A stretch of DNA of 64,000 bases from Rhodanobacter soli (GTDB lineage: Bacteria; Pseudomonadota; Gammaproteobacteria; Xanthomonadales; Rhodanobacteraceae). Below, piece after piece: positions 57,855 to 64,000 of the stretch. The stretch's first letter is position 1; each line of letters begins with the position of its first letter. Below the pieces are notes generated by a model. That model saw only the letters and a program-made list of their open reading frames with translations. It searched no databases and was not told the DNA's origin. The stretch spans positions 186,001-250,000 of the forward strand of contig NZ_JBEPSD010000003.1 of assembly GCF_040548735.1 (NCBI RefSeq), written 5' to 3'. The translations under genes and the position numbers were made by a program.

Positions 57855-59168
57855 CTAGGGCTTCGGTAGCGGCGTGATCTTGATGATTTTGAGTAGGCTT
57901 CGTCGCGTTGCTGCGTCCACATCAAGGAAAGTTTGTTGTCCTTCTCCGGCCAGCGTTCCCTGCGGGCCGGCCGTACCCTCGAGCACGCGGATGGGCTTCA
58001 AGGCTTGCAGCTCAATCTGATATTGCACTCCGTTAGGCTTGAAGCCGCCGGGTCCACTCGTAATGGCCATGCGCTCAAGGCCCTGCGACTGACTGGTGAA
58101 ACTTTCCAGGGATCCCCAGCGACCAAGACCGTATGCCGAGGCTGGATCCTGCAAGAGTTGCAGTTGGTCATCGTCGATGAGCATATTGACCTTCTCACCA
58201 GGCATCATGGTGCGGTCTGTTACCTGCGTTCCGACCTTGAATGGAGGATGGGCCGGATCAGCAATTCCTCTGTCAAACAACTCCGTATTGGCGTCTTTGG
58301 CCGAGCGGTACTTGATAGTGCCACGGAATGGTGGCTTCTCCTCGACTACCGGTGCCGGCTTATTCGTCGGGGAGTGGGGTGGACGTCTTGTTGGGTTGCT
58401 TCTTGTAGTGGCCGGACCTGTTGGTTCTTTCGGAGCGTCGGCTACTTTTGACTGTAGTCGCGGCTCCGCCTTGAGCTTCCCCTCATTCCGGACCATCCAC
58501 TCCGCGAATCTCGGGCCGACCTTGCTGCCGCGCACGCCCTCGGCGAGTTCACCCATGCTGCCGCGGCCTTTGGCGAGATAGGCGACGATGCCCATCAGCA
58601 GGAGGACGAAGACGGCGACGTGGGCGCGGGCGATTTTTTCGGCGGCGTGGCAGACGGCGAGTCGGTCGACGCGGACCGGTTGTTGCGGCAGCGGTGGCGG
58701 GGTCGCGGCCAGCCAGGCCTGGCGGATGCCGGCCCAGTAGTCGCGGGCGATGCCGGGCATGTCCTTGACGACATATTCGGCCAGTGCCTTCAGGCCCATG
58801 GCGATGAGGATCCATTCGCCGACCTGCGCGCCGGCGCCTGCGCCGACGACGACACCCGGAATCGCCCCGACCCCGGCACCGCCGACACCTCCGGCGATGC
58901 CGCCGATCAGTGCGCCGCCACCGGTGGTGGCGAGCATGACGATGAGGCACTGGCGCAGCACTTCGACGATGTCGTTCACGACACCCTGAAGATCCAGTTC
59001 GCGGAAGTCGCGAAGGATCCGGTAAACCGCCAGTTCCTCGGAAAGCCTGATCGCCTGTTGCAGGCTGTCGGCACGTGCCGATATCAGTTTCGCTTCGCCA
59101 CGGATGCCGGAGGTGTGTCGGCCTGCCCAGCGTTCCAGTTGTTGCCACGAGTCGAGCATCCCGCCCAT
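57855..59168 (-). CDS. Putative polymorphic toxin with glycine-zipper N-terminal domain
   Basis: 437-residue protein. The N-terminal helical part leads into a glycine-rich stretch (residues 82-117, GGGALIGGIAGGVGGAGVG) like the membrane-active or packing domains of secreted effectors; a membrane segment lies near 184-199; a Pro-rich linker (245-282) joins it to a distinct C-terminal domain (283-437). N-terminal trafficking part plus linker plus C-terminal toxin-like domain plus downstream small gene is the build of polymorphic toxins. No activity motif is recognised. The ATG at 59168 follows AAGGA at six bases. Confidence 0.6.
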   Translation of the reverse strand: MGGMLDSWQQLERWAGRHTSGIRGEAKLISARADSLQQAIRLSEELAVYRILRDFRELDLQGVVNDIVEVLRQCLIVMLATTGGGALIGGIAGGVGGAGVGAIPGVVVGAGAGAQVGEWILIAMGLKALAEYVVKDMPGIARDYWAGIRQAWLAATPPPLPQQPVRVDRLAVCHAAEKIARAHVAVFVLLLMGIVAYLAKGRGSMGELAEGVRGSKVGPRFAEWMVRNEGKLKAEPRLQSKVADAPKEPTGPATTRSNPTRRPPHSPTNKPAPVVEEKPPFRGTIKYRSAKDANTELFDRGIADPAHPPFKVGTQVTDRTMMPGEKVNMLIDDDQLQLLQDPASAYGLGRWGSLESFTSQSQGLERMAITSGPGGFKPNGVQYQIELQALKPIRVLEGTAGPQGTLAGEGQQTFLDVDAATRRSLLKIIKITPLPKP

Positions 59169-59400
59169 CGACCATCCTTGTGTGCACGATTCATGTGCCT
59201 GCGCCGCAAGGTAACCCAACGACCTCGGCAAATATCCCGTACCTGTTCACAGAAGCGCTGTAGGCCGATGGCGCTCCCTGCGCCATGCGTCCGCCCCCGG
59301 TGTGTAGGCGAGATCTTCGGCAGGTACGCGATACCTGCATCGGCACGCATGAGGACTCAGGCAGTTTCCCGCCGCCCGTAGCCTCAATGAGGTGACTGGT

Positions 59401-61290
59401 TCAGGCGTTTGCCTGGCTCAGCAGGCCCGCCTGCGGGAAGCGCGCGCGAATTGCGTGGCGGATGCCGGGCAGGTCGAGGCCGGCCATGGTCAGCACTTCC
59501 TCGCGGCTGCCGTGTTCCAGATAGACGTCCGGCAGGCCCAGGTGCAGGATCGGCAGGGTGATGCCGTGCGCGGCCAGGCATTCGGCCACGGCGGAGCCGG
59601 CGCCGCCGGCGACCGCGTTGTCTTCCAGGGTGACGAAGGCATCGTGGGTCTGCGCCAGTTCCACGATCAGCGCCTCGTCCAGCGGCTTCACGAAGCGCAT
59701 GTTGACCAGGGTGGCGTCCAGTTCGGCGGCGATCGTGGCGGCCGGCGCCAGCATCGCGCCGAAGCTGAGCAGGGCCAGGCCGTGGCCGCGCCGGCGCAGT
59801 TCGGCCTTGCCGATCGGCAGCGTGTCGAGTTCCTGATGGATCGCGGCGCCGGGGCCGGTGCCGCGCGGATAGCGGATGGCGGCGGGGCCGTGGTAGTGGA
59901 AGCCGGTGCTGAGCATCATGCGGCACTCGTTCTCGTCGGCTGGCGCCATGATGACCATGTTCGGCAGGCAGCGCAGGAAGGTGAGGTCGAAGCTGCCCGA
60001 ATGGGTGGCGCCGTCCGGCCCGACCACGCCGGCGCGGTCGATCGCGAAGGTGACGTCGAGGTTCTGCAGCGCCACGTCGTGGATCGCCTGGTCGTAGGCG
60101 CGCTGCAGGAAAGTGGAGTAGATCGCCACCACCGGCTTGGCGCCTTCGCAAGCCATGCCGGCGGCCAGCGTCACCGCATGCTGCTCGGCGATCGCCACGT
60201 CGAAGTAGCGTTCAGGGTATTCCCGGGAGAAGCGCACCAGGCCGGAACCTTCGCGCATCGCCGGGGTGATGCCGAACAAGCGGTCGTCGCCGGCGGCCTG
60301 GTCGCACAGCCAGTCGCCGAAGATGTCGGTGTAGGTGGGTTTGGCCGGCGCGGCCTTCTTCACCACGCCGGCCTGCGGGTCGAACGGGCCCACCGCGTGG
60401 TACTCGATCTGCGCCTGTTCGGCCGGGGCGTAGCCCTTGCCCTTGGTGGTGATCACGTGCAGCAGCTGCGGTCCGGGCAGGTTCTTCACCGTGCGCAGCG
60501 CCTGCAGCAGTTTCGGAATGTTGTGGCCATCGATCGGCCCGGTGTAGTGGAAGCCCAGTTCCTCGAACAGCGTCGACGGCACGAACATGCCCTTGGCGTG
60601 TTCCTCCCAGCGCTTGAAGAAGCGGCCCATGAAGGACTGTTTCGGGATCGCCCGCTTGGCCCGCTCGCGCAACTGGTTGAGGCGGCGGCTGGCCATGGCG
60701 CGGGCCATCATCTTGGTCATCGCGCCCACGTTCTCGCTGATCGACATGCCGTTGTCGTTGAACACCACCAGCATGTCCGGCTCGGCGTCGCCGCCGTGGT
60801 TGAGCGCCTCGAACGCCAGGCCGGCGGTCATCGCGCCGTCGCCGATCACCGCGACGACCTTGCGGTGGTCGCCCTTGCGCTGCGCGGCAAGCGCCATGCC
60901 CAGCGCGGCCGAGATCGAGGTGGACGAGTGGCCGACGCCGAAGGTGTCGTATTCGCTCTCCTCGCGCCGCGGAAACGGCGCCAGGCCGTCCTTCTTCTTG
61001 ATCGTGGTGATGCGGTCGCGACGGCCGGTGAGGATCTTGTGCGGGTAGCACTGGTGGCCCACGTCCCACACCAGGCGGTCGTGCGGCGTGTCGAATTCGT
61101 GGTGCAGCGCCACGGTGAGTTCCACCACGCCCAGGCCCGCGCCGAAGTGGCCGCCGGAGCTGGCCACCGCCTCGATCAGGTACTGGCGCAACTCCTCGGC
61201 GACGGCGGGCAGTTCGTCATCGGGTACGCGGCGCAGGTCGGCCGGCGTCTCGATCGACGCCAGGTGGGGGTAGTGGGAAAGGTCGTTCAT
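59401..61290 (-). CDS. dxs: 1-deoxy-D-xylulose-5-phosphate synthase
   Basis: First enzyme of the non-mevalonate isoprenoid pathway, 629 residues. Thiamine diphosphate binding is seen in [18 protein letters not shown] with NDNGMSIS, and the transketolase pyrimidine domain in [18 protein letters not shown]. Single gene, no operon partner. The ATG at 61290 is chosen; the upstream extension has no support. Confidence 0.97.
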   Translation of the reverse strand: MNDLSHYPHLASIETPADLRRVPDDELPAVAEELRQYLIEAVASSGGHFGAGLGVVELTVALHHEFDTPHDRLVWDVGHQCYPHKILTGRRDRITTIKKKDGLAPFPRREESEYDTFGVGHSSTSISAALGMALAAQRKGDHRKVVAVIGDGAMTAGLAFEALNHGGDAEPDMLVVFNDNGMSISENVGAMTKMMARAMASRRLNQLRERAKRAIPKQSFMGRFFKRWEEHAKGMFVPSTLFEELGFHYTGPIDGHNIPKLLQALRTVKNLPGPQLLHVITTKGKGYAPAEQAQIEYHAVGPFDPQAGVVKKAAPAKPTYTDIFGDWLCDQAAGDDRLFGITPAMREGSGLVRFSREYPERYFDVAIAEQHAVTLAAGMACEGAKPVVAIYSTFLQRAYDQAIHDVALQNLDVTFAIDRAGVVGPDGATHSGSFDLTFLRCLPNMVIMAPADENECRMMLSTGFHYHGPAAIRYPRGTGPGAAIHQELDTLPIGKAELRRRGHGLALLSFGAMLAPAATIAAELDATLVNMRFVKPLDEALIVELAQTHDAFVTLEDNAVAGGAGSAVAECLAAHGITLPILHLGLPDVYLEHGSREEVLTMAGLDLPGIRHAIRARFPQAGLLSQANA

Positions 61291-61436
61291 CCGCGTATTG
61301 TTGGTCCAGCGGCGGGGCGGGGCAAGGGCGGACATGTGAACGGACGAGGACGAGGCCGCCGCAGGGGGTTCTCCACATGGCACACACGCTCGTGCGGAGA
61401 CGCTGGGCAGGGTTCTTCAGATACGGGAAATTCGTC

Positions 61437-61871
61437 ATGTCCGTGCGCAAATTGTTCCGCCGCTTTGCCGAGGGCACCTCGCGTCAGGCCGGCAAGCCGA
61501 TGGCGTTCATCCTTGCCGTCACCCTGGTGGTGGCATGGGCGGCCACGGGGCCGCTGTTCGGCTATGGCGACACGTGGCAACTGGTGATCAATACCTCCAC
61601 CACGATCATCACCTTCCTGATGGTGTTCCTGATCCAGAGCAGCCAGAACCGGGATACCGCGGCGCTGCAGATCAAGCTGGACGAACTGATCCGCACCAGC
61701 CATGCGCACAACGCGCTGCTGAACCTGGAGGAACTGGACGAGGACGACCTGGACCGCATCCGCAGGCATTACTGCAAGCTGGCGCACCAGGCCTACGGCA
61801 GCCTGTCCACGATCGAGCAGGACATCCGGGACATGCACAACGACGAGGGCGAGGACGACTCGGCCGACTGA
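61437..61871 (+). CDS. Low-affinity iron permease-family protein
   Basis: 144-residue protein with two hydrophobic segments (PMAFILAVTLVVAWAATGPLFG and NTSTTIITFLMVFLIQSSQNRD) and the family text DTAALQIKLDELI. The pattern matches the small bacterial homologues of yeast Fet4. Whether it transports iron in bacteria is not certain. Diverges from dxs. Confidence 0.85.
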   Translation: MSVRKLFRRFAEGTSRQAGKPMAFILAVTLVVAWAATGPLFGYGDTWQLVINTSTTIITFLMVFLIQSSQNRDTAALQIKLDELIRTSHAHNALLNLEELDEDDLDRIRRHYCKLAHQAYGSLSTIEQDIRDMHNDEGEDDSAD

Positions 61872-61873
61872 AC

Positions 61874-62491
61874 TCAGGCGGCGACGGGCGCGGTCATCGA
61901 CATGGAGCGCCGATCGCGCGGCAGCCGGCTGACCAGGAATTCCATCTGGTCGGCCAGGATGTTGCGGTTGGACAGGATCAGGTGCTCGACCCAGCTCGGC
62001 CGGTACGGCACGGCCAGCAGCGGCATGTTGGCTTCCTGCGGGGTGCGGTTGCTCTTCTTCAGGTTGCACGCAAGGCAGGCGCTGACCACGTTCTCCCACT
62101 CGTCCTTGCCGCGCTTGGAAATCGGCAGCACATGGTCGCGGGTGAGCTCGGCGCGGACGAAGTGCTCGCCGCAATACAGGCAGATGTGGCGGTCGCGGGC
62201 AAACAGCGCGGTGTTGGTCAGTGCCGGTGCCGGGTCGATCGCATGCTCGCGGCAGTGGCCGGTGCTGGCGATGATCGGGTGCAGTTGCAGCAGGCTCTGC
62301 GCGCCGAGCACGCGGTTGTGGCCCCCGTGCACGGTGAGGCAGGGGTCGCCCAGGGTCCAGGCGACCGCGTCACGGACGTACAGGCAAACCGCCTCCTGCC
62401 AGCTGATCCAGTCGAGGATGCGGCCGGCGGCGTCCAGTGACAATACGCGGGTCGCATTGAGATCGGCCCGACTTGGCACTTCCATCAGCAT
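61874..62491 (-). CDS. HNH endonuclease
   Basis: 205-residue protein with a zinc-binding HNH module: CLYCG, then LTRDHVLPISKRGKDEWENVV and ACLACNLKK. The N-terminal part (SWQEAVCLYVRDAVAW) is typical of the single chromosomal HNH proteins found in many proteobacteria, whose role is not known. The ATG at 62491 follows AAGGA. It ends two bases from the permease gene, convergent. Confidence 0.88.
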   Translation of the reverse strand: MLMEVPSRADLNATRVLSLDAAGRILDWISWQEAVCLYVRDAVAWTLGDPCLTVHGGHNRVLGAQSLLQLHPIIASTGHCREHAIDPAPALTNTALFARDRHICLYCGEHFVRAELTRDHVLPISKRGKDEWENVVSACLACNLKKSNRTPQEANMPLLAVPYRPSWVEHLILSNRNILADQMEFLVSRLPRDRRSMSMTAPVAA

Positions 62492-62643
62492 GTAAATCGT
62501 CCTTCAGCCAGGGGCTTCGAAAGAGCGTTCAGGCAATGCAGGGTGCTTGTCTGGAGCCAGCATAGAACAATTTCGTTGCAATTCGCATGCAAATGGGGCA
62601 GCAGCCCCCTGGCGGGGCAGTCGCCGTTGCGGATAAGCACTGA

Positions 62644-62649
62644 TATGAT
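62644..62649 (+). promoter_or_regulatory. Possible extended -10 for the SapC-family gene
   Basis: TATGAT preceded by TGA (extended -10) about 84 bases before the start; the -35 at the right distance (TCGCCG) is poor. Nearby, TTGCA and TGCAA (62577-62593) form a small inverted repeat. Confidence 0.35.
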
Positions 62650-62732
62650 TGCCAGTCAACACAGACCCGACGCCGGGTTTGGTAGGGGCGCTTGGTGGTG
62701 ACCCGGCACGGCGGTGGGCAGAGGTGGACAAC

Positions 62733-63515
62733 GTGGCTGAAGTTCTTTTCTACGAGCATCCGGTACCGCTCAACCGTGTCGAGCACAAAGACCTGCGCAT
62801 GAAGGCCGTGCCGAACGTCAAGTTCGCCATGAACGCGCATTCCGTGCCGCTGACCGGCGTCGAGTTCGGCATCGCCGCGCGCGACCTGCTGATCGTGTTC
62901 GCCGGTACCAGCGTCACCGACGCCGGCCCGGTGGCCCTGCTCGGCCTGCGCCAGAACGAAAATCTGTACGTCGACGCCGACGGCCAGTGGTCGCCGGACA
63001 CCTATGTCCCGGCCTTCGTGCGCCGCTACCCGTTCGTGCTGGCCGAGAAGCCGGCGGGGCAGGAAGGCGACGACTTCACCGTGTTCCTCGACGAGCGTTA
63101 CGAGGGCTTCAACGCGACCGAAGGCCAGCGCCTGTTCAAGGAAGACGGCACCGACAGCGAGCTGCTGGCCAATGCCGTGGGCTTCCTCGGCGATTTCCAG
63201 CAGAACGTGACGCGCACCAAGTGGTTCATGGAGCAGCTGAACAAGCACGGCCTGCTGGAGCCGCGCAACGTGCAGTTGCAGAAGGAAGGCAAGGACGGCC
63301 AGCAGGGCAAGTCGATCAATCTCAACGGCCTGTTCGTGGTCAACGAGGAGAAGCTGCGTACGCTGGACGAGAAGACTTGCCAGGAGTTCCTGCGCGAGGG
63401 CGTGCTCGGCTGGATCTACGCGCACCTGCTGTCGCTGACCAATATCGACCGCCTGGCCCGTCGGCTGGACGTGCGCGAGCAGGCCGAGGCGGCTGCCGGC
63501 GCGGTCACGAACTGA
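62733..63515 (+). CDS. SapC-family protein
   Basis: 260-residue protein of the SapC family, with FYEHPVPLNRVEHKDLRMK and SVPLTGVEFGIAARDLLIVF at the N-terminus and GLFVVNEEKLRTLDEKT near the end. The family is named after a surface-layer-associated protein of Campylobacter but is widespread in Xanthomonadales beside TonB receptors; its role is unknown. The start is taken as GTG at 62733, which follows GAGGTGG and gives the usual family beginning; GTG at 62724 is also possible. Confidence 0.88.
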   Translation: MAEVLFYEHPVPLNRVEHKDLRMKAVPNVKFAMNAHSVPLTGVEFGIAARDLLIVFAGTSVTDAGPVALLGLRQNENLYVDADGQWSPDTYVPAFVRRYPFVLAEKPAGQEGDDFTVFLDERYEGFNATEGQRLFKEDGTDSELLANAVGFLGDFQQNVTRTKWFMEQLNKHGLLEPRNVQLQKEGKDGQQGKSINLNGLFVVNEEKLRTLDEKTCQEFLREGVLGWIYAHLLSLTNIDRLARRLDVREQAEAAAGAVTN

Positions 63516-63539
63516 TCGTTCCATTCCGCCGATCGCAAG

Positions 63540-63564
63540 GAAGCCGCCCTCGGGCGGCTTCTTT
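63540..63564. terminator. Bidirectional terminator between SapC and the acetyltransferase
   Basis: GAAGCCGCCC and GGGCGGCTTC form a ten-base inverted repeat separated by TC, with TTT after it on the plus strand. It lies between two convergent genes and can stop both. Confidence 0.8.
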
Positions 63565-63575
63565 CGTTGGCGCGT

Positions 63576-64000
63576 TCAGCGGACCGGCTTGGCCAGCCGC
63601 AGCAGGTCGGGTGTGTAGCCGGAGGCTTCGTACAGGGCGCGGGCGCGCTCGTTGCCGGGGAACACCGCCAGCGTCACCAGCTGGCATTGATGCTCGCGTG
63701 CCCAGGTCTCGGCGTGCGCCAGCAGCGCCTTGCCGACGCCACGCCCCTCGTGCTGCGGCGCCACCGCAATGTCGGAGATATGGCAATTGCTGCGCCCGGT
63801 GAAGAAGTCCGCGGTGCGCTGCAGGTGGATGAAACCGGCCCGTTCGCCGTCTTCGTCCTCGGCCACGAACAGGTAGCTGTTCGCCGGCTGGTCCTCAAGA
63901 TGGCGCAGCAGGTCGTTGCGGATGCCCTCGATGCATTCGTGGCGGCGCCGCCATGGCGGCAGCGTGAAATCCACGAAACGCGGCACCTGATCGAGGATGA
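63576..64000 (-). CDS. GNAT-family N-acetyltransferase (start beyond the right edge)
   Basis: Acetyltransferase fold with SDIAVAPQHEGRGVGKALLAHAETWA, the acetyl-CoA site Q/R-x-x-G-x-G/A, and VFPGNERARALYEASGY near the C-terminus. The frame is open to the window end without a good start, and family members begin further upstream, so about 141 codons are seen. Substrate unknown. Confidence 0.88.
   Translation of the reverse strand, partial: ILDQVPRFVDFTLPPWRRRHECIEGIRNDLLRHLEDQPANSYLFVAEDEDGERAGFIHLQRTADFFTGRSNCHISDIAVAPQHEGRGVGKALLAHAETWAREHQCQLVTLAVFPGNERARALYEASGYTPDLLRLAKPVR

Noticed and set aside
56978-59168. Type VI secretion locus
   Set aside because: No Vgr, Hcp, PAAR or structural T6SS genes lie in the window; only the domain build of the toxin-like protein suggests an effector.

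Overview
The window is 64 kb of high-GC gammaproteobacterial chromosome. Gene content and order (ruvC-ruvA-kup-ruvB-ybgC-tolQRAB-pal-cpoB-queE-queC, a pilE-fimT-pilV-pilW-pilX-pilY1 cluster, oxyR, a SapC-family gene, several TonB-dependent receptors) point to Xanthomonadales, most likely Rhodanobacteraceae (Rhodanobacter/Dyella-like). That placement is inference from gene content, not from a search.

Layout. 1-16.3 kb is core chromosome: the start of a TonB-dependent receptor gene with a met-box-like repeat in its promoter region, an FmdB-type zinc ribbon protein, a DUF3011-like protein, aspS, a small lipase, a YebC-family gene, the Holliday-junction genes ruvC/ruvA/ruvB interrupted by kup, the complete Tol-Pal envelope system, and two queuosine genes. 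A tRNA-Lys gene (16372-16447) ends this block.

16.45-24.04 kb is a small integrated element inserted at the 3' end of tRNA-Lys. It has a P4-type tyrosine integrase, an AlpA-like regulator and a tightly overlapping replication-type operon: a small membrane protein, a CHC2 zinc-finger protein, a DUF927 helicase-like ATPase, a zinc-finger protein and the start of an SSB-like gene. GGGGGCAT repeats lie near both ends and a degenerate copy of the tRNA end marks the right boundary, followed by what looks like the tRNA's original terminator. The SSB-like gene is split by about 1.6 kb of foreign DNA holding a frameshifted piece of a P2-type late control gene D and a two-gene operon (58-aa protein plus a 190-aa protein with an ImmA-like KExxH motif). 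This operon is the best candidate for an undescribed cargo or defence module. Two related ~90-bp GGGGAC-repeat elements sit in opposite orientation at the start and just past the end of the DUF927 gene.

24.1-44.5 kb returns to chromosome: a hybrid histidine kinase, the type IV pilus minor-pilin operon with its promoter, a TVP38-family membrane protein, a deaminase, glnS, apt, and a peroxide-stress block. In that block oxyR lies upstream of an operon of rubrerythrin, a two-cluster Fe-S protein and a DUF3501 protein. Both the oxyR promoter and the rubrerythrin upstream region carry ATAG-N7-CTAT OxyR-type sites, so the block looks like one self-contained regulon. A secreted M1 aminopeptidase follows.

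44.5-64 kb holds an ACT/V4R-like fusion protein, a DUF535 (VirK/YbjX) protein, a FecI-FecR-FecA-type cell-surface signalling cassette, a very large unrecognised membrane protein, prmC, a probable polymorphic toxin with two small downstream genes (candidate immunity proteins), dxs, a low-affinity iron permease-like protein, an HNH endonuclease, a SapC-family protein and the end of a GNAT acetyltransferase gene.
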